64,000 bases of DNA, from positions 62,001-126,000 of the forward strand of contig NZ_BCUT01000005.1 in the NCBI RefSeq assembly GCF_001591365.1, in the 5' to 3' direction. Position 1 is the first letter of the stretch. Each line of letters starts with the position of its first letter. The stretch comes from Variovorax paradoxus NBRC 15149 (GTDB lineage Bacteria > Pseudomonadota > Gammaproteobacteria > Burkholderiales > Burkholderiaceae_C). A program made the translations under genes and the position numbers. Below are positions 1 to 7,913 of this stretch, piece after piece. The notes beneath the pieces were generated by a model. That model saw only the letters and a list, made by a program, of their open reading frames with translations. It had not been told where the DNA came from and ran no database searches.

Positions 1-1
1 C

Positions 2-388
2 GACCTGCAGAAGCTCGTGCTGCTCGACTACGCCGTTGTCTATTCAGCGGACCTCGATGGTCCTTCGAGCCTCCACACGCCCATCCCATTCCGCGGAGCG
101 GAACTGCTGAGTCGACGGGAGCTCATCGAGCGAGGTCTGCATCTGATGAGCACTCGCGGACTGGTGACTGCTGCGTGGGCTGAAGACGGTATCACCTACT
201 ACGCTGGCGAGAGCGCTAGGATGTTGACCACGTCTCTCACTTCGCAGTATTTGCGTGATCTGGACCTTCGCTGCCATTGGGCGGCCGAGCACTTTGGTTC
301 CTCGGACTCCGGCGAGTTGACCGATGAGTTCGCCGCCAGTGGTCACCTTTGGGGCGCTGAGATTGAAGCCGTTGTACGCCACGGTTAA
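2..388 (+). CDS. ABC-three-component (ABC-3C) system middle component, 5' partial
   Basis: The reading frame is open from the first bases of the window, so the gene starts upstream; the GTG at 17 is internal. About 128 residues are present. The visible protein (LLDYAVVYSADLDGPSSLH near the start, then RGAELLSRRELIERGLHLM) matches my memory of the small middle-component (MC2-like) proteins of ABC-3C systems, which bridge an effector protein and a DUF3732 ATPase. It ends five bases before the DUF3732 gene, consistent with one operon. The effector gene should lie upstream, outside the window. The family assignment is by recognition of sequence and context; molecular function of the middle component is inferred from the family, not shown here. 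Confidence 0.65.
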   Translation, partial: DLQKLVLLDYAVVYSADLDGPSSLHTPIPFRGAELLSRRELIERGLHLMSTRGLVTAAWAEDGITYYAGESARMLTTSLTSQYLRDLDLRCHWAAEHFGSSDSGELTDEFAASGHLWGAEIEAVVRHG

Positions 389-393
389 GCACA

Positions 394-2298
394 ATGGGCA
401 TCGTTCTTCTCAAACTTTCCTCCCACGGGCCCGATAAGCCCGATGTGGAAATCGACTTCCATCCTAAGCGACGTGTTGTCGTTGGCCCCAGCGACACGGG
501 TAAGTCGTACATCCATGCATGCCTCTGGTACTTGCTTGGAGGGGATGCTCCTGACAGCACCTTCCCGCAGGCCCAGGGCTATCAGGAACTCAGGCTTCGA
601 CTCCTTGCTGGCGACGTCGAGTACGAAGTCCGGCGAGGCATCAATGGCGGCTCGGCCGCAATCTGGTCCCGGGCCGATGGGAACGAAAAGCCCCTCGCGT
701 TCGAGGCCGTGGAACGAGACCTCGGCGAGCTGATCGTCGAGCTCTCCGGCGCCGCAGGGAAGCAGCTTCTTCGGAATCAGAGCGAACGAGGTCCTGTCAC
801 CGGTGATGACGTCCGGCATTGGGCACTTTGGTCCCAAACCGAGGTCCCAGCAGACTTTGCGACCAGTGGCGTCGGATACGCAACGCCCAAGCGCATTTCA
901 TCGTTCAATCTATTCCTAACAGGGAACGACGATGCGGCCATCCAGGTCACCAAAACCAAGGCAGAGGTCGAGCGCATCAAGGGGCAGCTCACGTCTGCCG
1001 AAGCGGCACTTGAACGAGTCAAGGCGGGTCTTCCACGCGATGTGAAGCGCGAGGATGTGGCCGAAGCAATCGAGCGCATTGACGCGACGCTTGCGGCCAT
1101 GACAAGTCAGTACGAAGCGCGGGCAACGAAGCTGAAGGAGCTTCGAAGGGAGTTTGCTGATACCGCCGAGGAGCATGCGATTGCGGCAAACCGGCGAAAC
1201 CACGCTCATTCAATGATTGGCAGGTTCCAGCTGCTCGACGAGAAGTACACGAATGACCTGTCGCGGCTAGGAGCCAGCAACGAAGGTGCCGCGTTCTTCG
1301 AAGCCTTACCGGAGGTGGCCTGCCCCCTGTGTGGCACCAGCACCGCTGACCAGCACGGGCACCACGGCCACCCGCAGCCCAAACCGAAGGACTACCAGCT
1401 AGCCATCAAGGCTGAAGCAGAGAAGATTCAGTCTCTTCGCCGCGGCCTGCTTGTGGCGCTCGAGCGCGAACGCGGCCGGTTTTCTGAGTTCCGAGCAGAG
1501 GCCGAAAGACTTGGCGGCAACCTGAACGCGCTCCAGAGCCGCGAAGCGGTCGTCGTCAACGGCGCGCGCATCGAGTTCACCGGGGATCCAAAGACGCTGG
1601 CGCTACGGCGCAGCGACCTCGCTGCACAGCTCGGCATCTTCGACGAGATTGAGCGCTTGGAGGCAGAAGTTGCTCGCCTCGGAAAATCCAAGGTGCGCAA
1701 GCGCGTGAACGTCACGCGCGATGGAGGGACGCACGGCCGTGCAGTGGCGAACCGTGCAAAGGCTCTCTTGGAGGACTGGGGCCTCACCGACATCAAAAAC
1801 ATCTCGCTCGATGCTGGCGAATGCGACCTCGTCATCAATGACCGCGCACGCCTCAGCTACGGCGCTGGGCTACGGTCTCTGTACCTGGCGTCGCTGGTCA
1901 TCGCCCTGATGGAGTATGCCGTCGAACATGAGTACCCGCACCTCGGCGTCGTTGTCTTGGACTCACCGCTGAAGCCGTACGCGGACCCCAAGCGCACTGC
2001 ATCGCCGGACGTGGAGCCCAGCACTGTTCGTGAAAGGTTTTACCGCTGGTTGTCCGACTGGGCAGGGTACGGGCAAATCGTCGTGCTTGAGAACGAAGAG
2101 GTTCCTGCCTCGCTCACGGATGCAGTCAAGCCCATCGTGTTCACCAAGAATCCAGCTCTCGGCCGGGCTGGGTTCTATCCTTATCGAGACTTGCCAGAGC
2201 CTGCTACCGACGCACAACCGGAGATGAAGCTCAACGAGCCGGCAGGAGACTCGTCCGACCAGAAGGACGACGACAGCGACCTGCTGCCGCCACCCTGA
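394..2298 (+). CDS. DUF3732 ABC/SMC-like ATPase of an ABC-3C defence system
   Basis: This 634-residue protein has a Walker A motif GPSDTGKS at residues 31-38, close to the N terminus as in SMC/Rad50-type ATPases. Two charged, probably coiled-coil stretches (about 185-290 and 345-440) flank a CPLCG zinc-hook-like motif near residue 310 followed by a His-rich run. The C-terminal half has an ABC signature-like SYGAGLRSLYLA and a Walker B strand LGVVVLDSP at about 517-525. This is the architecture of DUF3732 ATPases of ABC-3C systems, proposed to sense invading DNA or RNA and trigger a linked effector. It follows the middle-component gene directly. The C terminus is an acidic, low-complexity tail. 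Family identity is fairly sure; the trigger and target are unknown. Confidence 0.8.
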   Translation: MGIVLLKLSSHGPDKPDVEIDFHPKRRVVVGPSDTGKSYIHACLWYLLGGDAPDSTFPQAQGYQELRLRLLAGDVEYEVRRGINGGSAAIWSRADGNEKPLAFEAVERDLGELIVELSGAAGKQLLRNQSERGPVTGDDVRHWALWSQTEVPADFATSGVGYATPKRISSFNLFLTGNDDAAIQVTKTKAEVERIKGQLTSAEAALERVKAGLPRDVKREDVAEAIERIDATLAAMTSQYEARATKLKELRREFADTAEEHAIAANRRNHAHSMIGRFQLLDEKYTNDLSRLGASNEGAAFFEALPEVACPLCGTSTADQHGHHGHPQPKPKDYQLAIKAEAEKIQSLRRGLLVALERERGRFSEFRAEAERLGGNLNALQSREAVVVNGARIEFTGDPKTLALRRSDLAAQLGIFDEIERLEAEVARLGKSKVRKRVNVTRDGGTHGRAVANRAKALLEDWGLTDIKNISLDAGECDLVINDRARLSYGAGLRSLYLASLVIALMEYAVEHEYPHLGVVVLDSPLKPYADPKRTASPDVEPSTVRERFYRWLSDWAGYGQIVVLENEEVPASLTDAVKPIVFTKNPALGRAGFYPYRDLPEPATDAQPEMKLNEPAGDSSDQKDDDSDLLPPP

Positions 2299-2542
2299 AG
2301 CGGCGCGTTCTGATGTAGTTTGAGAGAGACACGTGGACATTACATTCTTTGTGGTCGATTCTTGGCTCAAGCTGCCGCGGGGGTGGAGAACAAGGATGGC
2401 AACAAGACAGGACGAACTAAAGCGCGCGATGGCGCAGCCACTTGATCAACATGAAAGGCCCGCGCACTGGACTGAAGAGGTTGGCTGCCCGCCCGCAGCC
2501 TGCGAAGCCTCCTGCAGCTTCGCCGCAACTTGACCAATCTAA

Positions 2543-4288
2543 ATGGACACACTATCTATTGATGGCTCGCGCCCTGGCGTGTGGGTGGGGTCATGGGAGC
2601 CGAGCTCCCTGCCCCGCGAGTTCGAATCGGCGGTTGGTCTGGCCATCAAGCTGGAATCGTGGGAGGAGCTTTCTCCGTCTACGCGGAACACCGTGGGCCG
2701 CTGTACGGTGTTCGTGCTGGCGGCTCATACCAAGTGGGACTTCATTGCCAAGATCGCCTTCCTGACGGAAACCGATGAGCCGCCGCTCTCGGACCAACCA
2801 CCTTACCGCCGAGATAGCAAAACGGATTGGTTACCCCTTACGGAGTTCCGGATACGGCACGGGCAGTTCGTCTTGTCGATCGGCAATCGACGCCTATACG
2901 AAGAAGTCTTCCGCAGGCTCGGGCCAGAGTTGGCTAAGCGCCTACTTCTGTCGGTCAACGAACTCGTCGTACTGAACGATCTCCGCCCGAACTCCCGAAT
3001 ACTTCGCCGAGTTCGGACGTCGCCGCATGATCTGTGGGCGGACTTCTTTCGCGAAGACGAAGAACGATTCGCGCTGGTCGATTTTCGCCGCAGCATGGCG
3101 GCTGCCGAAAAAGACAGTACCGGCCTCGCCGATGTCGATTGGCTCGAGGCCGAGGTCCCGCTATGGGATGGGCAATTCGTGCTGCAGCTGCGACTGAGTT
3201 TCCCATCCGTCTTGGGCCAACGACAACTGTTGAATGTCGTCATCGGACCGAATGGCTCCGGCAAGACGAACCTCCTGTTGGGGCTCGCCAAATGCGCCGT
3301 CAACCGCCGTGCGAAGTTCGGAGGCGTCGACATGCCACTCTCTGCGGCCAGTTTTGACGATCCTTACGCCCAATCGCCGCCTCTCCGCGTTGCCGTCTTT
3401 ACCTATGAACGAGCCATGTGGTCGGGTCTCCGCCGCAGGGGCGTGGACGTCTACGAGCAGGGTGTCCGGTCAAGCGACTGGCGTCTGCTGACGGAGTTGG
3501 TCTACCGGATCATCTCGTCGGGAAGCGAGCAGCATGGCCTCAGTGACCTGCGCCTGCTGAGAGAAATCCTGTCGGGCTTTATCGATGTGCGCGAGCTGTG
3601 GTTCCCGTTGCATCCCGGGCAGCCGGCAGCCCAGCGTACGTCCTGGATGGACATAGATCAGAGCGAAACGCGTGTATCGCTCAGCCAATTGGCGGAGGCG
3701 TCCGGCGGGGAGTTCTCCGATGCACTTTCTCGTCTGGACCGTGGAGTTCCGCCCTACATGCGAAGCCGAGACGGGCGAGAGTATTCGCTTAGCTCGGGAG
3801 AGCGCAGCCTCGTGCTGTTTTGCACGCGGTTGATGACCGCCTCGCGTGGCGGCGCGCTGGTTCTGGTCGATGAGCCAGAGAACCATCTGCACCCGAGTTT
3901 CATCACGCTCATGATTCAGACACTTGCTCGAACGATGCAGGCAACCGGCTCACGCGCACTGGTCGTCACGCACTCGCCGTTTGTTGTTCGTGAGTTCGAA
4001 AAGTCCACCGTCAAGGTCATGAAGACCACGCCGGATGGTGTGCCCGAAATGTTTAGGCCGTCGTTACAGACGCTCGGTGCGGACGTGTCCATGATTTCGG
4101 ACTACGTGTTCGAGGATGAGAAGATTCGCAAAGGATTCCAGGCGAGCATCGACCGCGCAATTCGCGCTCGGCAGGGCCGCGTCGACGCACAGCAGTTGCA
4201 GGGCATGGCCGCCGGATTGGGCGAGGATGGCGTGAGCTATCTGATCGAGATGTCGGGGGACGAAAGCGGCAAGGCGTTCGATGCCTAG
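2543..4288 (+). CDS. AAA/ABC-type ATPase of a Septu-like (PtuA-like) defence pair
   Basis: This 581-residue protein has an ATPase core in its C-terminal two thirds: Walker A GPNGSGKT at residues 235-242, signature LSSGERSL at about 417 and Walker B ALVLVDEPENHLHP near 439, ending in a DEPENHLHP motif typical of OLD/PtuA-type AAA ATPases. The first 200 residues are a separate region I do not recognise. It overlaps the next gene, an HNH endonuclease, by eight bases (ATGCCTAG), so the two are translationally coupled. An ATPase plus HNH pair is the hallmark of Septu-type anti-phage systems, in which the ATPase controls the nuclease. The N-terminal region is unlike short PtuA proteins, so this may be a distinct subtype. 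The ATG at 2543 lacks a clear Shine-Dalgarno. Confidence 0.75.
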   Translation: MDTLSIDGSRPGVWVGSWEPSSLPREFESAVGLAIKLESWEELSPSTRNTVGRCTVFVLAAHTKWDFIAKIAFLTETDEPPLSDQPPYRRDSKTDWLPLTEFRIRHGQFVLSIGNRRLYEEVFRRLGPELAKRLLLSVNELVVLNDLRPNSRILRRVRTSPHDLWADFFREDEERFALVDFRRSMAAAEKDSTGLADVDWLEAEVPLWDGQFVLQLRLSFPSVLGQRQLLNVVIGPNGSGKTNLLLGLAKCAVNRRAKFGGVDMPLSAASFDDPYAQSPPLRVAVFTYERAMWSGLRRRGVDVYEQGVRSSDWRLLTELVYRIISSGSEQHGLSDLRLLREILSGFIDVRELWFPLHPGQPAAQRTSWMDIDQSETRVSLSQLAEASGGEFSDALSRLDRGVPPYMRSRDGREYSLSSGERSLVLFCTRLMTASRGGALVLVDEPENHLHPSFITLMIQTLARTMQATGSRALVVTHSPFVVREFEKSTVKVMKTTPDGVPEMFRPSLQTLGADVSMISDYVFEDEKIRKGFQASIDRAIRARQGRVDAQQLQGMAAGLGEDGVSYLIEMSGDESGKAFDA

Positions 4289-5387
4289 CGCCCTTAAGTG
4301 CAAGAGGACGGTCGAGGACGATCTCCACGCGCTTGGCATATATGCGCGCACATACAACGGTAGGGACAAACGTGCACGAGTTGGCAGTGCACGACGCGCG
4401 TACAGGAACCTGATAGAGCCCTTCCTAAACTACGTCGAGTTCTTCCAGACTCCGCGCCGGCTTTTCGTCTCTAAGTTGCGAGGCTTCACAGACTTTCTCC
4501 ACGATCTGTACGACTCTAAGGCAGGGCCCTTCAATTACATCAAGGATCTGCGTGACTACGGCAGATTCGGCGCATGCCCGTACTGCGGTCTGCCGAAGAA
4601 CATCACCGTCGACCACTATCTGCCAAGGACGCCGAAGGCCTTTCCGCATCTTTCGTTCCTCTCCCTGAACCTCGTTCCGGCATGCTCTGACTGCCAAGGA
4701 TCGAAGAGCAATTTCTACCCAGGCAAACTTACCCGCGTCACGCCAGCGAAGGCCAGCAGAACCAAGTCGCGCCTGCAGCTCTGTAGCAAGGAAGAGGCCC
4801 GTGTCAAAGAGGCACGTCGATCCAATGCGCCGCCGGCGCCCTCGTTGCGCATACCCGGATCGACGCCGCTGCGACCGGCGAAGGCCGGCAGTGTCCTGGA
4901 GACCAGACGCCTCATTCATCCGTACCTTGATGGGTTCCTGCGCCGATCGGTGTTCGACGTGAACCTTGACTGGTTGCGCGATAGACCTGAGATCAGGAGC
5001 TTCAGCTGGAGACCGCAATTGACCTCTGCCCAGCGCGCGCTCGTGGCCTTTCACCTGAGAAAGCTTAAGGTAAAGGACCGCTCCGGCGGAATCATCAAGC
5101 GCAGGTACAAAGCGCTCGCGAAGGCCATTGCGGGAAAGAACCTTGATCACGACCAGGTTGTTGACAAACTGCAGTTCAGACTTCGCACCGTCCAGGAAGA
5201 GGCAGGTATTGCGAACTCGATCGAGGCGAAGTACCTTGAGGCGATGTTGCGCGATCCAGTGAACGTCGACCGCTTGGTCGCAGAGTCCGTCGTCCCAAAA
5301 CCAGTCGCGCTGATCATCGAGTCCACCGCTGTGCCGGGAGCTGTGAGGAGTCGCCGGCGTCGTCAGATACGGGGCTACATCTATTAG
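4281..5387 (+). CDS. HNH endonuclease of a Septu-like (PtuB-like) defence pair
   Basis: This 368-residue, basic protein carries an HNH core: CPYC at residues 99-102, VDHYLP with the catalytic-type His at 112, Asn130, and CSDCQGSKSN starting at Cys135. The paired CxxC motifs should bind a structural zinc. The N-terminal 90 residues and the C-terminal 220, rich in Arg and Lys, are unassigned and could bind nucleic acid or the partner ATPase. The start codon lies inside the end of the ATPase gene, so the two are co-translated. By analogy with PtuB, it probably cleaves nucleic acid when phage infection is sensed. At 368 residues it is longer than the PtuB proteins I know of, which again suggests a variant system. 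Catalytic activity is inferred from the motif. Confidence 0.78.
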   Translation: MPSALKCKRTVEDDLHALGIYARTYNGRDKRARVGSARRAYRNLIEPFLNYVEFFQTPRRLFVSKLRGFTDFLHDLYDSKAGPFNYIKDLRDYGRFGACPYCGLPKNITVDHYLPRTPKAFPHLSFLSLNLVPACSDCQGSKSNFYPGKLTRVTPAKASRTKSRLQLCSKEEARVKEARRSNAPPAPSLRIPGSTPLRPAKAGSVLETRRLIHPYLDGFLRRSVFDVNLDWLRDRPEIRSFSWRPQLTSAQRALVAFHLRKLKVKDRSGGIIKRRYKALAKAIAGKNLDHDQVVDKLQFRLRTVQEEAGIANSIEAKYLEAMLRDPVNVDRLVAESVVPKPVALIIESTAVPGAVRSRRRRQIRGYIY

Positions 5388-5599
5388 CGATGCGACAGCT
5401 GAGATCGGCGCCGCGGGTTCGCCGCACTGTTCATAACGGCTCGGCTTAGACAGCATTTCGCATGTCATTGCGGGGGATGCGCTGGAGCGTACCTCGTCAG
5501 CCATTGGTCGATGGCCGTCGGCGTGCGATCCATTGTTAGGCGTAATAGTCCGCTCGAGGAAACCAGAAACCGAACTGTAGAGGTCGCGGTTTCTGCGCG

Positions 5600-5962
5600 T
5601 TATCGGTGACCACGCGACTTCTCCGACGACGCGACAAGAACTGCCTGGTTTGAGCGTCGCAACTCGCCGCCTTTCCATGAGGGCGCCAGCGTCTCTTTCA
5701 TGCCTTCGAACAGAGTGGGGAGTGTGATCTTCAAGCAATAGCACAGCGTGGCCAGCGTCAACAGCGAAGGGTTGATGTGTCCTCGTTCTATCTTGGAGAT
5801 GCGCGACCGCTCCACCTCCGCATCGAAGGCCAGTTCAACCTGCGTGAGTCCTGCCTGCTCGCGGAAATACCTCAGGTTTCGCCCGAGAGCCAGGGTCACT
5901 GCGTTGGGCAACCTGCCCCGCGCAATGCCCGATGGCGTCTTGGTTGGTGTGCCTGCATTCAT
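5600..5962 (-). CDS. XRE-family helix-turn-helix regulator
   Basis: This protein is about 120 residues when read from the ATG at 5962 (MNAGTPTK...). The frame is open further upstream, but the extra residues look non-coding. A single HTH_3/XRE domain spans about residues 25-85: LGRNLRYFREQAGLTQVELA, then ERSRISKIERGHINPSLLTL, ending in KITLPTLFEG. The short C-terminal tail is unassigned. It is convergent with the HNH gene and divergent from the XRE-cupin gene at 6141, so 5963-6140 is probably a shared control region. Small XRE proteins next to defence or mobile modules commonly repress them, but its target here is not shown by the sequence. Confidence 0.75.
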   Translation of the reverse strand: MNAGTPTKTPSGIARGRLPNAVTLALGRNLRYFREQAGLTQVELAFDAEVERSRISKIERGHINPSLLTLATLCYCLKITLPTLFEGMKETLAPSWKGGELRRSNQAVLVASSEKSRGHR

Positions 5963-6140
5963 GTCCGAGCAGGCTCGTTGAATGTGCTTGTGGAGGAAAC
6001 GTCTTAAACGACACATAATCCTGCTGTGCATGTTTTTAAGAACACAGTGCAGCAACGATGCGGAACCAGAGCAGCTACCTTCAGATTCAACGCCACCAGC
6101 GATTTCTCGGCGGTGGCCTGCGAGTGATCAGCGGGGGCGT

Positions 6141-6812
6141 ATGACGCGCAAAGAAGCAGCCTCGCCTTTGCCAACGGTCCGCCCCTTGCGGTTGCCGGTC
6201 TCGGTGACGCGTGTCCGATCGAGAAAACCCGCACCTGTCGTGCGCAGTCTGTCCGCGGCGCGCATTGGCGCGCAGGTGAGGGCACTGCGCATGGCGGCCG
6301 ATGTGTCTGGCGGTGCGCTGGCCAAGACCTCGGGCATTTCTGCCTCGATGCTTTCGCGCATCGAGCGCGGGTTGGTCTCGCCGTCGGTGGAGACGCTGGA
6401 GCGCCTCGCGCAGGGCCTGCATGTGCCGACCTCGCGCTTCTTCGGTGACCAGGCGCGGCGCACTGACTTTTGCCATGTGCGTGCAGGACATGGTGTCTTG
6501 GTCGATCGCATCGGCGCCGTGGCGGACTACCGTTACGAGCTGCTGGGCCACCTGCTGTCGGGTAACCTGTTCGTCGAGCCCTACCTGGTCACGCTGCTGC
6601 CCGGTGCCGATCCCTACGTGACCTTCCAGCATCCAGGTCTCAAGTTCCTGTACTTCCTGTCCGGGGAGGTCACCTACCGCTATGGCGGCAGGACTGCGGA
6701 GGTGAGGGCGGGGGACTCGCTGCTGTTCGATGCGACCGCACTCCATGGGATCGAGGCCATTCAGACCCAGCCCGTCTCTTACCTCTCAGTGGTGTTCACG
6801 CTGCGAGAGTAG
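6141..6812 (+). CDS. XRE-family regulator with C-terminal cupin domain
   Basis: This protein is 223 residues from the ATG at 6141 (MTRKEAASPL). After a basic 40-residue N terminus comes an XRE helix-turn-helix (IGAQVRALRMAADVSGGALA, then SASMLSRIERGLVSPSVETL). A cupin_2 barrel follows in the C-terminal half, with PGLKFLYFLSGEVTYRYGG and GDSLLFDATALHGIE containing the usual metal/ligand-box His and Glu pattern. HTH-cupin regulators usually sense small metabolites such as amino acids or sugars through the cupin. It diverges from the small XRE gene. The neighbouring mobilisation genes give no clue to the ligand. The frame is open upstream to 5982, but that extension shows no protein-like features. 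Confidence 0.78.
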   Translation: MTRKEAASPLPTVRPLRLPVSVTRVRSRKPAPVVRSLSAARIGAQVRALRMAADVSGGALAKTSGISASMLSRIERGLVSPSVETLERLAQGLHVPTSRFFGDQARRTDFCHVRAGHGVLVDRIGAVADYRYELLGHLLSGNLFVEPYLVTLLPGADPYVTFQHPGLKFLYFLSGEVTYRYGGRTAEVRAGDSLLFDATALHGIEAIQTQPVSYLSVVFTLRE

Positions 6813-6924
6813 GCTGTTCTTGGCGGCACTGCCGCGCAGCGGGGCGACGCGGATGCCCATTCGATGCCCCCCCCGAATTCGCTACGTGCCGAATTCACCT
6901 CTCTGTCCGGCTCTATTTCTCGGT

Positions 6925-6940
6925 GTTCGGCATGCCGAAC
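6925..6940. repeat. Palindrome GTTCGGCATGCCGAAC, copy 1
   Basis: This is a perfect 16-base inverted repeat. The same sequence recurs at 7157-7174 inside a 22-base perfect palindrome, and a variant with one changed centre base pair lies at 7751-7766 inside mobC. All three flank or lie in the oriT/mobC region, so they are candidate binding sites for a relaxosome accessory protein or a repressor. Confidence 0.6.
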
Positions 6941-7094
6941 GCCGAGGAAGCCTCGAACGGGTATCGACAGCGGAGGTCTTCTGCTTGATGGCGCCGTGAG
7001 GAAATTTATGCGGCGGCCGTGTGGGCTTGCTCTGCGAGCGGAATGAATTTTCGGTTTCGGTAGCCTGGACGCGGCGATCGCAGGACGACGCCGA

Positions 7095-7300
7095 AACTTC
7101 GAGGGCAAAGTCCTTGTGCGGCTATGAGGGCGGGATCGTTCCGTCTAACTTCGTCATGTTCGGCATGCCGAACATGGATGGCGGTCTTCGAGCTGCCGAT
7201 CGACGGCAACGCTCCGGAGCCGCGAAACGGCGGGTTGGGCTCGACGCTGGAATTCCGAGGGCAAAGTCCTTGTGCGGCTATGAGGGCAGGATAGACTGCC
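7095..7300 (-). other. Candidate origin of transfer (oriT) with two nic-like sites
   Basis: A 31-base sequence beginning GAGGGCAAAGTCC occurs twice without mismatch, at 7101-7131 and 7257-7287. Immediately after the second copy, the minus strand reads CTATCCTGCCC, which matches the nic core of IncP/RP4 and VirD2-type origins (TATCCTG with the cut before C). This puts the candidate nick between 7287 and 7286 on the minus strand. After the first copy the minus strand reads GATCCCGCC, a degenerate version. The position 30-200 bases upstream of mobC and a MOBP-type relaxase supports the call. Nicking has not been tested. Confidence 0.6.
7155..7176. repeat. 22-base perfect palindrome, copy 2
   Basis: The half-site CATGTTCGGCA reads identically on both strands, giving a 22-base palindrome that contains GTTCGGCATGCCGAAC. 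It sits between the two oriT direct repeats. It is a candidate operator or relaxosome-protein binding site. Confidence 0.6.
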
Positions 7301-7331
7301 GTCAGACATTGTTAACAGCGATGGCGTTGCA

Positions 7332-7913
7332 ATGACCAAGTCCTCTCGATCGAGCCGCATGATCGGAACCCGGGTGCCGCCCGAGACGAGGGCGTGCTTC
7401 GCCGCGCTGGCCGCCCGTCATCATCTCAGTGCGTCGAGCCTGCTCGCGAAGATGGTCGACGAGGTCCTCAAGACCCACGGCGTCATCTCGCCGGGCTCGG
7501 GCGAACAGCGATTCCCACACGAAACGGAAAGCGACATTGGCGCGGCGGATCGCATCACGCTGCGGCTTCGCCAAGGCGATCGCGCGCTGGCGACAGAGCG
7601 AGCCCGTGCCCGTGGGATGAAGACAGCCAGCTACCTGGCCCTGCTGATCCACAACCATGTGCGTGACGCGGCCGTGCTGCCGCCGAACGAACTGGACCAG
7701 ATCAAGGTGACCGGCGCCCGACTGGCTGCACTGGGACGGCAGCTTCGAACGTTCGGCACGCCGAACACTCAGCCAGCGACGGTGGCACCGGACCTCAGTG
7801 AAGCGATTGCGTCAGTCCGGCGGGAAGTCGAAGTGGCACGCGAAGCCACGGCCGCCCTCGTGCGGCGCAACCTCATCAGCTGGGAGACCGGCGCCGGGAG
7901 TGCCCATGCCTAA
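7332..7913 (+). CDS. mobC: MobC-like plasmid mobilisation relaxosome protein
   Basis: This 193-residue protein starts with a ribbon-helix-helix-like segment (MIGTRVPPETRACFAALAAR), and a second similar segment (ITLRLRQGDRALATERARAR) begins near residue 75. It ends in a helical tail. This pattern matches MobC-type accessory proteins, which bind near oriT and help the relaxase open the DNA at nic. Its stop codon overlaps the start of the relaxase gene (ATGCCTAA), so the two are co-translated, and the candidate oriT lies just upstream. A palindrome like those in the oriT region is embedded in its coding sequence at 7751-7766. The symbol is used in the generic sense; the exact subfamily is uncertain. 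Confidence 0.65.
   Translation: MTKSSRSSRMIGTRVPPETRACFAALAARHHLSASSLLAKMVDEVLKTHGVISPGSGEQRFPHETESDIGAADRITLRLRQGDRALATERARARGMKTASYLALLIHNHVRDAAVLPPNELDQIKVTGARLAALGRQLRTFGTPNTQPATVAPDLSEAIASVRREVEVAREATAALVRRNLISWETGAGSAHA

Larger units (their letters stand above)
6813..7331. other. Intergenic region with candidate oriT and palindromes
   Basis: There is no gene in these 519 bases. The region holds two copies of an inverted repeat built on GTTCGGCATGCCGAAC (6925-6940 and within 7155-7176) and two 31-base direct repeats (7101-7131 and 7257-7287), each ending next to a nic-like sequence. It lies just upstream of mobC and relaxase genes. The details are in the separate entries. Confidence 0.6.

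Noticed and set aside
2333..2533. Possible 66-codon gene between the DUF3732 and AAA genes
   Set aside because: It has a GTG start without a good ribosome-binding site, low-complexity composition and no recognisable pattern. It is more likely an untranslated gap between two operons.
5520..5545. GTTAGGC, like the core of an integron attC site
   Set aside because: No matching partner box (GCCTAAC) and no hairpin of attC type nearby; no integron integrase in the window.
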